A stretch of 64,000 nucleotides of DNA, from assembly GCF_000382405.1 (NCBI RefSeq), contig NZ_KB908264.1, positions 80,110 to 144,109 on the forward strand, written 5' to 3'. Source of the DNA: Mycobacterium sp. 141 (GTDB lineage Bacteria > Actinomycetota > Actinomycetes > Mycobacteriales > Mycobacteriaceae). Numbering within the stretch: position 1 is the stretch's first letter; each line of letters opens with the position of its first letter. The notes under the pieces were generated by a model. It was not told where the DNA came from, did no database searches, and saw only the letters and a program-made list of their open reading frames with translations. Shown here piece by piece: positions 21,448 through 35,436 of this stretch. Made by a program: the position numbers and the translations under genes.

Positions 21448-22023
21448 GTGGCCGAGCCGTTGTTGGTGGTGGGTCTGGGCAATCCGGGTCCCGTCTACGC
21501 AAAGACCCGGCACAACCTTGGATTCATGGTGGCCGACTTGTTGGCCGGGCGCATGGGCTCGGCCTTCAAGGTCCACAAGCGCTCGGGTGCAGAAGTCGCC
21601 ACGGGCCGGTTGGGAGACCGGTCCGTGGTGCTGGCCAAACCACGGGTGTACATGAATGAGTCCGGCCGTCAGGTCGGGCCGTTGGCCAAGTTCTATTCAA
21701 TCGTCCCGGCCGACATCGTGATCATCCACGACGAACTCGACATCGATTTCGGCCGGATCCGGCTCAAGCTCGGCGGCGGCGAGGGTGGCCACAACGGTCT
21801 GCGTTCGGTGGCAGCAGCGCTGGGCACCAAGGATTTCCAACGCGTCCGCATTGGCGTCGGCAGACCGCCCGGCCGTCAAGACCCGGCGGCGTTTGTCCTC
21901 GACCCGTTCAATTCCGTTGAACGCAAAGAGGTTCCGACGATCTGCGAGCAGGCAGCCGACGCTACGGAATTACTGTTGAAGATCGGCTTGGAACCGGCCC
22001 AGAACTCCGTGCACGCCTGGTAG
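21448..22023 (+). CDS. pth: Peptidyl-tRNA hydrolase
   Basis: Releases tRNA from prematurely dropped peptidyl-tRNA. The 191 residues begin [20 protein letters not shown], with the catalytic His in TRHNLGF and the conserved Asn in [36 protein letters not shown] is the active-site lid region. The GTG start is used. It is co-transcribed with rplY and converges with pks16. Confidence 0.97.
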   Translation: MAEPLLVVGLGNPGPVYAKTRHNLGFMVADLLAGRMGSAFKVHKRSGAEVATGRLGDRSVVLAKPRVYMNESGRQVGPLAKFYSIVPADIVIIHDELDIDFGRIRLKLGGGEGGHNGLRSVAAALGTKDFQRVRIGVGRPPGRQDPAAFVLDPFNSVERKEVPTICEQAADATELLLKIGLEPAQNSVHAW

Positions 22024-22040
22024 CGATTCAGCGCGAGAAG

Positions 22041-22070
22041 AAAAAGCCCCGCGCCGGCGCCCAGGGCGCC
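22041..22070 (-). terminator. Possible terminator after pks16
   Basis: On the minus strand a GGCGCC-CTG-GGCGCC stem is followed ten bases later by TTTTT. The spacing to the T-run is long, so this is only a candidate for the convergent pth/pks16 junction. Confidence 0.3.
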
Positions 22071-22074
22071 TTGG

Positions 22075-23709
22075 TTAGCTGACCAGCGAGACCGAGTTGG
22101 CCCGGCGCAGCTTGCCCGAGGAGGTCTTCGGGATGGTGCCCGGCCCGAGCACGACGACATTGCGCGGCCGCACGTCGACCTCGGTGACCACCTCGTGGGC
22201 GACCTGGTGTTCGATCCGGCGCACTTCGGCCGGATCTTGCCAGGCGTTGGACTCCACAGCCACGGCAAAGGTCTCCCGCGAGTGCCCGGCGTCGAGCCGC
22301 ACCGCGACGGCGCAACCGGTACGGACCCCGTCGACGCGGCCGGCGGCACGCTCGATGTCGGTCGGATAGATGTTGCGGCCGGCCATGATGATGACGTCCT
22401 TGACACGGCCACAGACCACGACGTGTCCCTCATCGGTCAGGTAGCCCAGATCGCCGGTGTCGTACCAACCGCTCTCGTCCTGGGCCGGCAGGAAACCGCC
22501 CATGGTGACATAGCCGGGCGTCACGCACTCGCCGCGCAGCTCGATGACACCGACGCCGCGAGCCGGCATCACATCGCCGTTCTCGTCGACCACACGCGCT
22601 TCCAGATCGGTCAGCAGCGGGCCGAGTGTCGCGAGCCGGCGCGTATTGCCCTTGGTGGCGGGCACGGCGCGGCGCAGCGCCGCCAGCAGATCGGCATCGA
22701 CCTCGTCGACCACCAGGCCGGCGTTGCACTCGGAGAATGACACCGCCAGCGTCGTCTCCGCCATGCCGTACGCCGGCAGGATCGCCGACGGCGCCAGGCC
22801 GAACGGTTTGCCCGCATCGAGCAGGTCTTCGACGTCGGCGGGGTCGACCGGCTCGGCACCGGACAGCGCGAAGCGCAGCGTCGAGAGATCGAACTGGCCC
22901 GGCTCGGCCTGCTTGCGCAGCCGCTTGGCGAAAAGCGCGTAGGCGAAGTTGGGCGCCGCGGTCATGGTGCCCTTGTACTTGTCGATGAGCTTGGCCCACA
23001 GCAGGGTGTCGCGCAGGAAGTCCATCGGCGTGACCTTGACGAGCTCGGCACCGAAATACATCGGGATGGTCAGGAAGCCGACCATGCCCATGTCGTGAAA
23101 GCAAGGCAGCCAGCTCACCATGACGTCCCTGTCGACGTCGTACTTAGCCCCGATGAACATCGCCTCGGCATTGGAATGGATGTTGCGGTGCGTGATCTGC
23201 ACGGCCTTGGGCGAACCCGTCGAACCTGAGGTCAGCTGCATGAGGGCGAGGTCGTCCTCGCCGGTCTCGATCGGGTCGATCGGCTCGGCGGCCAACAGAT
23301 CAGCGATCGTGAGAACCTTGATGCCCTTGTCCTCAAGCACCGGGATGGCGACGAGGAACGGCTCGGAGACGATCACGGCGGCGGCCTCGATCATGCCGAT
23401 GACGTTCATGGTGTCCTCGGCCCACACCGCCAGATCGGTGCGCGGGGTGGGCTGGTGCAGCATCGTCAGGCTGGCGCCGCGCATCCACACGCCTTGGGCG
23501 GTCGGGGCGATCTCCACCGGGAATCCGGCCAGCACGCCGATCGCGTCACCGGGGCCGATGCCGGCCGCGGCCAGTCCGCCGGCGATGCGTCGCGCACGTT
23601 CGTGCACCTCAAGCCAGGTGTGCCGGACAGGCTCGTGTGGCTCACCGGTCACCATGCCCCGAGAGCTTTCACGGGCGTTGCGGTACATCTTATCGGTGAA
23701 CCTGCTCAC
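22075..23709 (-). CDS. pks16: Pks16, fatty-acyl-AMP ligase family
   Basis: Despite its name Pks16 is an AMP-forming acyl ligase that activates a carboxylic acid, usually for loading on an acyl carrier protein. [18 protein letters not shown] at ~180 is the P-loop, [12 protein letters not shown] at ~350 the second ATP motif, and [22 protein letters not shown] is A7/A8; the conserved Lys lies in [11 protein letters not shown] at the end. Starting at the GTG 23709 ([19 protein letters not shown]) behind AAGGAGG gives 544 residues, the length of M. tuberculosis Pks16. The longer frame to 23817 has no support. Confidence 0.92.
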   Translation of the reverse strand: MSRFTDKMYRNARESSRGMVTGEPHEPVRHTWLEVHERARRIAGGLAAAGIGPGDAIGVLAGFPVEIAPTAQGVWMRGASLTMLHQPTPRTDLAVWAEDTMNVIGMIEAAAVIVSEPFLVAIPVLEDKGIKVLTIADLLAAEPIDPIETGEDDLALMQLTSGSTGSPKAVQITHRNIHSNAEAMFIGAKYDVDRDVMVSWLPCFHDMGMVGFLTIPMYFGAELVKVTPMDFLRDTLLWAKLIDKYKGTMTAAPNFAYALFAKRLRKQAEPGQFDLSTLRFALSGAEPVDPADVEDLLDAGKPFGLAPSAILPAYGMAETTLAVSFSECNAGLVVDEVDADLLAALRRAVPATKGNTRRLATLGPLLTDLEARVVDENGDVMPARGVGVIELRGECVTPGYVTMGGFLPAQDESGWYDTGDLGYLTDEGHVVVCGRVKDVIIMAGRNIYPTDIERAAGRVDGVRTGCAVAVRLDAGHSRETFAVAVESNAWQDPAEVRRIEHQVAHEVVTEVDVRPRNVVVLGPGTIPKTSSGKLRRANSVSLVS

Positions 23710-24020
23710 GACGACCTCCTTGGCTTCCGGAGCCGCAGCACCGGTGACATGGGATACAGCGTCCGGATTTCCATGCTCCGCCTGTGGTAAAGCGCCGTTG
23801 TGCAGGCGCGCGCGCACAATTGGGCAGCGGTTTTGTCTCGGTTAGGTGATACCGCCTGCGCCGGGGCTGCCGGCGGAAGCGTGCCGCACGCCGACCGCCC
23901 GCCGAGCACGACGGGCGACGATACGTGACCACGAGCATTCACCATCGGTCATCTTATGAGACTCTTAAGTAGCCGCCAAACTATCGCGAGAATTGAGTCC
24001 TGAGTCACACCAACGCGACA
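23710..24020. other. Gene-free stretch between ispE and pks16
   Basis: 311 bases that should hold the promoter of pks16, transcribed leftwards. I see no convincing gene, repeat or hairpin in it. Confidence 0.6.
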
Positions 24021-24995
24021 TCAGACCGATGCCGACGGCGCCGGTACCACCCGCGCCCCGTGCACCGGACCGCTGGCCACCCGCACCGTGCGGCACACAC
24101 CGGCGCCTGCCAGTTGCGCCCCGACGTCGACGGCCGCCGTCGCCGATCCACACAGGAATGCGCACGTCGGCCCGGAACCCGACACGAGGCCGGCCAAAGC
24201 CCCGGCCTCGACACCGGCACGCAGCGTACGACGCAGATCGGGGTACAGGCTCAGCGCCGCCGGCTGTAAATCATTTCCCAGCAGCGAGGCGAGTTCGACG
24301 GCGTCTCCGGAGGCCAATGCGGCCAGCACAGGTTCAGGCTCCTCGGCCCGCGGTGGCTCGTCACGGCCGGTGTCGGCGCGCAATCGGTCCAGTTCACCGA
24401 ACACCTCCGGTGTGGGCAGGCCGCGCTGGGCGAACGCCAGCACCCAGTGGAAGGTATTGCGGGCCAGCACCGTGGCCAGTTCCTCGCCCCGTCCGCTGCC
24501 CAGAGCCGTCCCGCCGTGTAGCGCGAATGGGACATCGCTACCCAGCCGGGCGGCCAGGGCATGCAGGTCTCGTCGCGGCACCCCTAACTCCCACAGGGTG
24601 TTCATCGCCACCAGAACACCCGCCGCGTCGGCACTTCCGCCGGCCATCCCGCCGGCCACCGGGATGGACTTGTCGATGGTGATGGCGACGTCGGGGGCGC
24701 GGCCGACATGTTCGGCCAACAACACGGCCGCTCTCCACGCCAGGTTGCGTTCGTCGGTGGGCAGCGACTCCACGCCCTCGCCCGACATCGTCACCGACAG
24801 CATGTCAGCATTGCGCACGGTGACCTCGTCGGTCAGCGATACGGCATGGAAGACCGTGGTCAGCTCGTGATAGCCGTCGTCACGCAGATCGCCGACCGCA
24901 AGATAGAGATTGACCTTGCCGGGCACACGAACGGTGACCGACCCGGTGGGGACCCATTCGGATGCGGTACTGCCGTCGGATGCGGACACGGCCAC
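24021..24995 (-). CDS. ispE: IspE, 4-diphosphocytidyl-2-C-methyl-D-erythritol kinase
   Basis: A GHMP kinase of the MEP isoprenoid pathway. [20 protein letters not shown] with the catalytic Lys is near residue 25; [18 protein letters not shown] near 110 is the phosphate-binding loop; [14 protein letters not shown] near 275 is the third motif. Length (324) is normal for the genus. In M. tuberculosis ksgA is directly upstream; here an opposite-strand protein kinase gene sits between them, 49 bases from the ispE start. Confidence 0.95.
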   Translation of the reverse strand: MAVSASDGSTASEWVPTGSVTVRVPGKVNLYLAVGDLRDDGYHELTTVFHAVSLTDEVTVRNADMLSVTMSGEGVESLPTDERNLAWRAAVLLAEHVGRAPDVAITIDKSIPVAGGMAGGSADAAGVLVAMNTLWELGVPRRDLHALAARLGSDVPFALHGGTALGSGRGEELATVLARNTFHWVLAFAQRGLPTPEVFGELDRLRADTGRDEPPRAEEPEPVLAALASGDAVELASLLGNDLQPAALSLYPDLRRTLRAGVEAGALAGLVSGSGPTCAFLCGSATAAVDVGAQLAGAGVCRTVRVASGPVHGARVVPAPSASV

Positions 24996-25044
24996 GACAC
25001 TATCCCCGACGACGGCGAACCGTCACCGAACCTATGCTGTGACA

Positions 25045-25902
25045 GTGGTGTCACCCGGTGAGGGGCTGGCCGCGGAATTCGAGATCGACGAGGTCCTCGG
25101 CCGCGGGGGCTGGGCCGTCGTGTACCGCGCTCACGCTTCCGATGGCCGCGTTGTCGCGCTCAAGGTGCTCAACGAATCGCACCGCAAACCCGATCAGCTG
25201 GCGCGGCTGCGGCGGGAGTTCAACTTCGCCCGCCGCCTCGCGCACCCCAGCATCATCACGGTCTACGAGGCTGGCCCGGCCTGGCTGGCCATGGAATTCA
25301 TCGATGGCGGCACGGTCAGCGGGCTGACGGCGCTGCCCGACCGGCTCACGGCTTTGACCCAAATCGCCGGCGCACTCGACCACTCGCACCGGCACGGAAT
25401 CGTGCACTGCGATGTCAAGCCGGCCAACATTCTTGTCAACAAACCCTTTTCAAGGGCAGTGCTGATCGACTTCGGGGTGGCGCATTCGGTTTCCGAAGAC
25501 GTGGCCATCCGACTTGCCCACGACACCGGCCGCCTGACTCTCGACCCGGCCAGACGAATAGCCCGCCGATCCTATGAGCCACGTACCGAGGTCCAGGCCT
25601 CACTGCCCTACTCGTCTCCCGAGCTACTCAGCGGCCGAGCACCTTCGGCCGTCACCGACCAGTATTCGTTGGCCTGCACCGCCGTTGAGTTGATGACCGG
25701 CTCACCGCCCTTCACGGCAAGCACCGCCACCGGACTGATAGAGCATCAACTGCACTCCGCGCCACCGAAGATCTCCCGACGCATCTCCGGGATCCCACGC
25801 GCCGTCGACTCAATCGTCACCAAAGCGATGGCCAAAAGACCAGAGATGCGCTATGACTCGTGCACAGAGTTCATGAGACTGATCACGCGGGCACTTCGCT
25901 GA
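25045..25902 (+). CDS. Soluble Ser/Thr protein kinase inserted between ispE and ksgA
   Basis: A Hanks-type kinase of about 285 residues with no membrane segment. VLGRGGWAVVYRA is the Gly loop, VVALKVL has the ATP Lys, HCDVKPANIL is the catalytic loop (Arg of HRD replaced by Cys), LIDFGVAH is DFG, and SSPELLSG stands for APE. The activation segment between DFG and SSPE is long, roughly 45 residues. GTG codons at 25045 and 25048 fit the domain start; the frame opens further up at 24910, inside ispE. A 56-base hairpin separates it from convergent ksgA. Substrates are unknown. Confidence 0.85.
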   Translation: MVSPGEGLAAEFEIDEVLGRGGWAVVYRAHASDGRVVALKVLNESHRKPDQLARLRREFNFARRLAHPSIITVYEAGPAWLAMEFIDGGTVSGLTALPDRLTALTQIAGALDHSHRHGIVHCDVKPANILVNKPFSRAVLIDFGVAHSVSEDVAIRLAHDTGRLTLDPARRIARRSYEPRTEVQASLPYSSPELLSGRAPSAVTDQYSLACTAVELMTGSPPFTASTATGLIEHQLHSAPPKISRRISGIPRAVDSIVTKAMAKRPEMRYDSCTEFMRLITRALR

Positions 25903-25907
25903 CTGGC

Positions 25908-25963
25908 GAGTTCGACAAAAGGGTCGCGCACCGCGAAGGTGAGCGACCCTTTTTGTCGAACTC
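25908..25963. terminator. Bidirectional hairpin terminator between kinase and ksgA
   Basis: GAGTTCGACAAAAGGGTCGC (25908-25927) pairs almost perfectly with GCGACCCTTTTTGTCGAACTC (25943-25963) around a 15-base loop; the arms carry A- and T-rich tracts on both strands. It serves the convergent kinase and ksgA genes. Confidence 0.8.
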
Positions 25964-25972
25964 GGTGAAGCC

Positions 25973-28038
<2,066 letters not shown>

Positions 28039-28087
28039 TCACCGACTGCACGTCAAGCGGTTGATCACAAGACGGTAACGAAAAGGC

Positions 28088-28942
28088 CTATATACGGCAA
28101 CTTTCGTCCAGCCCGTACACCCGGGCCGCAGTGGTTGCCGTCTCGGCCGCCAGGTCCTGCTCGGGCCGGTCAAGCAAATTTGCCAGTGCTCGGACAGTGT
28201 ATGGCAGGCAATATGGCTCGTTCGGCGCTCCGCGATACGGATGCGGGGTCAGAAACGGCGCGTCGGTCTCCACCAGCAGCTGCCCCGACGGGATCAGCCG
28301 AGCGGCCTCCTGCAGGTCAACTGCATTTTTGAAGCTGACCGTGCCGGACAAGCTCAGAATCCAGCCCGCATCGATACACGTACGCGCCATCTCCGGACCC
28401 GACGAAAAACAGTGGAAGATCACAGTTTCTGGCGCCCCCTCGGCAGCCAGGACGTCGAGAACCGCGGCGTCGGCATCGCGATTGTGGATCATCAGCGGCT
28501 TGCCGGTCCGTTTCGCCAGGTCGATGTGCCAGGCGAAGCCGTCACGCTGCTCCGCGGGCGTGGCGCAGCCGTCCAGCTTGTCCGGCCAGTACAGATCGAT
28601 CCCCGTCTCCCCCACCGCGACCACGCGGGGACGGGCGGCCAGCCGCTCCAGATCGGCTTTCGCCGCGTCGTTCAGCGCATTGGCACGCGTGGGATGCAGC
28701 GCGACTGCCGCGTACACCCGATCGTCGGCGTCCGCGGCACCGGCGGCCCAGTGCGCTGCAGCCAGATCGTCGGCGACCGTAACCACCCGCTGCACGCCGA
28801 CCGCAGCCGCGCGATCGACGATGGCGTGGATGTCGTCGGCGGTGTCCGCGCCACACGAATGGAGATGGGTATGGGCATCGATGAGCGGCGCCAAAGGTTC
28901 CGGGGCGGGCGGCTTATCCCTGCCTGAGCGTTTGGAACTCAT
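28088..28942 (-). CDS. tatD: TatD-family metal-dependent DNase
   Basis: A TIM-barrel hydrolase. LIDAHTHLHS supplies the HxH metal ligands, VGETGIDLYW the bridging Glu, IHNRDADAAV a His, FHCFSSG another His and LVETDAPFLTP the final Asp, so the full TatD metal site is present. The ATG at 28942 (MSSKRSGRDKPPAPEP) is chosen because metG starts divergently at 28968, only 25 bases away; the frame could start at 28975. TatD enzymes act as 3'-5' exonucleases or in DNA quality control. Confidence 0.93.
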   Translation of the reverse strand: MSSKRSGRDKPPAPEPLAPLIDAHTHLHSCGADTADDIHAIVDRAAAVGVQRVVTVADDLAAAHWAAGAADADDRVYAAVALHPTRANALNDAAKADLERLAARPRVVAVGETGIDLYWPDKLDGCATPAEQRDGFAWHIDLAKRTGKPLMIHNRDADAAVLDVLAAEGAPETVIFHCFSSGPEMARTCIDAGWILSLSGTVSFKNAVDLQEAARLIPSGQLLVETDAPFLTPHPYRGAPNEPYCLPYTVRALANLLDRPEQDLAAETATTAARVYGLDESCRI

Positions 28943-28967
28943 TGCAACACCATAAAGTGAACCCCCG

Positions 28968-31869
<2,902 letters not shown>

Positions 31870-31970
31870 CACGTGATCTGAGCCACGTTCGAACCCGATG
31901 GTCGTCGGTGGTGTCACAAACCGGTCGCGCGCGGTGTCTCGAGGGCATAAGCCCATTGAAAGGAGACACC

Positions 31971-33182
31971 ATGACCGGGCAGAGCATTCGCATCACCGTG
32001 ATCGGCGGTGGCTACGCCGGAGTGCTGGCCGCCAATCGGCTGCAGGGAGCCGCGGGCGTCACCGTGACACTGGTCAACCCGCGGCCGCGGTTTGTCGAGC
32101 GGATTCGCCTGCACCAACTGGTCGCCGGCAACGACGACGCCACCGAGGCGTACGACTCGTTGCTCGGCGACCGGGTGCGGCTGCTTGTCGACAGTGCCGA
32201 GCGCATCGATGCCGTGGCGCGCCGCGTGCACCTTCGCTCCGGTGACACGCTCGATTACGACTACCTCCTGTACGCCGTCGGCAGCACTGCGGGCGTGTCG
32301 GCTGCGGTGCCGGGCGCTGCCGAATTTGCTTATCCGATAGGCGAATTCGAGCAGGCCGTCCGGCTCCGCAACCGACTCCGGGAGGTGGCGCTCGGCGCGC
32401 CGGTGATCGTCGTGGGCGGTGGGCTGACCGGCATCGAAACGGCTGCTGAGTTCGCCGAGGCGGGGCGCCGAGCCACCCTGGTGACCGATGTCGTCGGCGC
32501 CTCGCTCGGTGAGGGCGGACGCCGTTCGGTGGTCAAAGGGCTGACCCGGCTGGGGGTCTCGATCGTCGACGGGCCCGACATCCTGGTCGCTGCCGTCGAG
32601 ACCGACGCGGTGGTCATGGCCGACGGCAACCGACTACCCAGTGCGGTGACGGTGTGGACCACCGGCTTCGGGGTGCCCGGCTTGGCTGCTGCCAGCGGCC
32701 TGACAACCGATCAGCTCGGCCGGCTGTACACCGACGAAACCCTTACCAGCGTCGACGATCCGCACATCGTGGCAGCCGGTGACGCCGCCTCCCCGTCGGG
32801 CATCCCGCTGCGGATGAGCTGCCAGGCGGCTGGACCGCTGGGCATCCAGGCGGCCAACACCGTGCTGGCGCGCATCGCAGAGACCGAGCCTGCGGTGATC
32901 AACCAGGCATTCGCCGGGCAATGCGTGAGCGTCGGGCGTAATCTCGGCACCGCGCAGCTCTGCCACTCCGACGACAGCCCGCGGAAGGTCTACCTCGGCG
33001 GCCGTACCGGCGCCTACCTCAAAGAGCAGGTGTGCCGGGCCACACTGTGGGCGATCCGCCGTGAAGCGGCGAAACCGGGCTCGTACTTCTGGTTCCGCGG
33101 CGGCAACAGGCAGCTTCAGCTCGCCGCCGCTCGCCAAGAGCCCCTGGCCGGTGCGGACGTGAGGAGCAGGACCATCTCATGA
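31971..33182 (+). CDS. NADH dehydrogenase-like FAD oxidoreductase
   Basis: A 403-residue pyridine nucleotide-disulfide-fold oxidoreductase resembling type II NADH dehydrogenases. ITVIGGGYAGVLAANRL is the FAD-binding loop, VIVVGGGLTGIETAAEFAE the NAD(P) loop, and VAAGDAASPSG the second FAD motif. The ATG follows AAGGAGAC. There is no clear membrane anchor. Its stop overlaps the start of the sigma-factor gene as ATGA. ECF41 sigma factors are typically linked to a carboxymuconolactone decarboxylase, oxidoreductase or epimerase gene, so this is likely the regulated partner. Its electron acceptor is unknown. Confidence 0.88.
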   Translation: MTGQSIRITVIGGGYAGVLAANRLQGAAGVTVTLVNPRPRFVERIRLHQLVAGNDDATEAYDSLLGDRVRLLVDSAERIDAVARRVHLRSGDTLDYDYLLYAVGSTAGVSAAVPGAAEFAYPIGEFEQAVRLRNRLREVALGAPVIVVGGGLTGIETAAEFAEAGRRATLVTDVVGASLGEGGRRSVVKGLTRLGVSIVDGPDILVAAVETDAVVMADGNRLPSAVTVWTTGFGVPGLAAASGLTTDQLGRLYTDETLTSVDDPHIVAAGDAASPSGIPLRMSCQAAGPLGIQAANTVLARIAETEPAVINQAFAGQCVSVGRNLGTAQLCHSDDSPRKVYLGGRTGAYLKEQVCRATLWAIRREAAKPGSYFWFRGGNRQLQLAAARQEPLAGADVRSRTIS

Positions 33183-34093
33183 ACACACCGAACGCAAGGA
33201 ACTCGACCGAGCACGCCGAACGGTTCACGATGCTGCGGCCGTTGCTGTTCACCATCGCCTACGAGATATTGGGCACGGCAACGGAATCCGACGACGTGCT
33301 ACAGGAGAGTTACCTGCGCTGGGCAGAGGTGGATCTGGCGGGCGTGACGGATACCAAAGCCTATCTGGCCCAGTTGGTCACCCGGCAGGCACTCAACGCG
33401 CTGCGTGCGCAGTCCCGCAGACGCGAGGACTACGTCGGCCCGTGGCTGCCCGAGCCACTGTTGCTGGAAATCCGCGACGGCGCTGCTGACGTGGTGCTGG
33501 CCGAGTCGGTGTCGATGGCAATGCTCGTGGTGCTGGAGACGCTCAGCCCCGACGAGCGGGCGGTGTTCGTCCTGCGCGAGGTGTTCGGCTTCAGTTACGA
33601 CGAAATCGCCTCGGCCGTAGGCAAATCCGTGAGCGCCGTGCGGCAGATGGCGCACCGGTCCCGCCAACACGTGCAGTCGCGGCGTAAACGGTTCGCTCCC
33701 GTCGACGTCGCCGAGTCCACCCGCATCACCCGACAGTTCCTCGACTCCGCGGCCACCGGCGACGTCGATGGCCTGCTGGCGCTCCTTGCGCCGGACGCCG
33801 TCTACACCGCCGACAGCGGTGGCAAGGCCAGCGCCGCCCGCCGTCCCGTGGTGGGAGCGCAGAAGGTCGCCACGATGCTGACCGGCCTGTTCCGGGTCGC
33901 CGAGCGAATTCCGGGTCTGCAGTTCGACGCGGCCGTGTTCAACAATGCACCCGCGTTCGTCATTCACAGCGACGCCGGGTTGGAGGGTGTGTTCACCATC
34001 GAGATCGTCGACGGCAAGATCACGCACTTCTACGCCATGCGCAACCCGGACAAGCTGACCGGCATCGACATCCCGCGGGTGATCAGCCGCTGA
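33179..34093 (+). CDS. ECF41-type sigma factor with SnoaL-like C-terminal domain
   Basis: A 304-residue extracytoplasmic-function sigma factor related to SigJ. Sigma region 2 spans about 15-80 (LRPLLFTIAYEILGT, DDVLQESYLRW), region 4 about 115-165 (RAVFVLREVFGFSYDEIA, KSVSAVRQMAHRSRQ), and the rest is a SnoaL/NTF2-like domain. The three ECF41 marks are present: WLPEP in the linker, DSGGK for DGGGR, and NPDKL at the end. Members have no membrane anti-sigma factor; the C-terminal domain itself controls activity. It is translationally coupled to the preceding oxidoreductase. Confidence 0.92.
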   Translation: MNTPNARNSTEHAERFTMLRPLLFTIAYEILGTATESDDVLQESYLRWAEVDLAGVTDTKAYLAQLVTRQALNALRAQSRRREDYVGPWLPEPLLLEIRDGAADVVLAESVSMAMLVVLETLSPDERAVFVLREVFGFSYDEIASAVGKSVSAVRQMAHRSRQHVQSRRKRFAPVDVAESTRITRQFLDSAATGDVDGLLALLAPDAVYTADSGGKASAARRPVVGAQKVATMLTGLFRVAERIPGLQFDAAVFNNAPAFVIHSDAGLEGVFTIEIVDGKITHFYAMRNPDKLTGIDIPRVISR

Positions 34094-34113
34094 GGCTCTG
34101 CCACGCTGGTGGC

Positions 34114-35436
34114 ATGCGGATCGAGCGGCTCGGCGCCCTGGGTGATCCCGCGGTGGTATTGCGGGCTGTCGCCGCCGCGGCCGCCCGCGTCGGGTTGCCC
34201 GGACCCGCGGCGCTGACCGGTGACTGGTTCGGTTCCCGCGCCGTGATCGCCCCGTCACTCGCGGCGGCGCCGGTCGCAGCGGCCTCGGCGTTCCCGTTCG
34301 CCCCGAGCCCCACCACCGTCGACCCGGAGATCGGCGGCGGCTGGTTCGGCTATCTGGCCTACCCGGATCCCGGGGCCGACGGGTTGGCGCCCCGCATCCC
34401 CGAGGCGGCGGGCGGCTGGTCGGACTGCGTGCTGCGCCAGGACTCCGACGGCCACTGGTGGTACGAAAGCCTCACCGGCGCAGCTCTTCCCGAGTGGTTG
34501 ACGGTGTTGCCGACGCCGCAGGCGGGCCCCTACGCCCTGCACTGGGCGCCACCCGACCGGGAGGTCCACCGGCACGGCGTGCTGGCCTGTCTGGACGCGA
34601 TCGCCGCGGGCGAGGTGTACCAGGCCTGTGTGTGCACGCGTTTCACCGGACAGCTCGACGGGGATCCGCTGGACTTCTTCGCCGACGCGGCAGCCAGGAC
34701 CCTGCCCTCCCGCGCCGCCTACCTGTCCGGCGCGTGGGGTGCGGTGGCGTCGTTGTCACCGGAGCTGTTCCTGCGTCGCCGCGGCACCGACGTCACGTCC
34801 AGGCCCATCAAGGGCACGCTGCCCCGATCGGCGAATCCGGCGGATCTGTTGGCCTCGGTCAAAGACGTCGCCGAGAACATCATGATCGTCGACCTGGTCC
34901 GCAACGACCTCGGCCGGGTCGCCGCCATCGGCACCGTGACGGTGCCCGAACTGCTGTCGGTGCAGCCCGCGCCCGGCGTCTGGCATCTGGTGTCGACGGT
35001 CGCGGCCGAGGTGCCCGTCGAAGTGCCGATGGCGCGGTTGCTACAGGCCGCCTTTCCGCCCGCATCGGTGACCGGCACCCCCAAGGCCCGGGCCCGCCAA
35101 CTGCTGCGGCAATGGGAGCCGACACGACGCGGAGTGTATTGCGGCACAGTCGGTTTGGCGTCACCGGTGGCGGGCTGCGAACTCAACGTGGCGATCCGGA
35201 CCGTCGAGTTCGGCGCCGACGGGTCTGCTGTGCTCGGCGTCGGCGGCGGCATCACCGCGGATTCCGATCCCGACCGGGAATGGGAGGAGTGCCTGCACAA
35301 GGCTGCGTCGATCGTGCTGCCGCCCCGCACGCAAGGAGGACAGGAACAGCCCCGCACGCGAGGAGGACAAGACCGGACCAGCACTAAGGCATCAGTCCCG
35401 GGCTCGCAGCACGGCGTCGTACAACTCGCGCCGTGA
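34114..35436 (+). CDS. pabB: Aminodeoxychorismate synthase component I (PabB)
   Basis: Adds ammonia to chorismate to form aminodeoxychorismate for folate. The chorismate-binding domain spans about 150-405: GEVYQACVCTRF, SRPIKGTLPRSANP with the catalytic Lys, NIMIVDLVRNDLGRVA, FPPASVTGTPKARA and GVGGGITADSDPDREWEE. After the domain there is a Gln/Gly/Arg-rich tail encoded by a 27-base tandem duplication (35323-35376), and the last 45 bases overlap the convergent rsmI. The conserved domain ends well before the tail, which may be dispensable. Confidence 0.93.
   Translation: MRIERLGALGDPAVVLRAVAAAAARVGLPGPAALTGDWFGSRAVIAPSLAAAPVAAASAFPFAPSPTTVDPEIGGGWFGYLAYPDPGADGLAPRIPEAAGGWSDCVLRQDSDGHWWYESLTGAALPEWLTVLPTPQAGPYALHWAPPDREVHRHGVLACLDAIAAGEVYQACVCTRFTGQLDGDPLDFFADAAARTLPSRAAYLSGAWGAVASLSPELFLRRRGTDVTSRPIKGTLPRSANPADLLASVKDVAENIMIVDLVRNDLGRVAAIGTVTVPELLSVQPAPGVWHLVSTVAAEVPVEVPMARLLQAAFPPASVTGTPKARARQLLRQWEPTRRGVYCGTVGLASPVAGCELNVAIRTVEFGADGSAVLGVGGGITADSDPDREWEECLHKAASIVLPPRTQGGQEQPRTRGGQDRTSTKASVPGSQHGVVQLAP
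35323..35376 (+). repeat. 27-base tandem duplication in the pabB tail
   Basis: Two units beginning CCCCGCACGC (35323 and 35350), each continuing with AAGGAGGACA or a near match and differing at a few positions. They encode PRTQGGQEQ and PRTRGGQDR, in frame. Confidence 0.75.
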
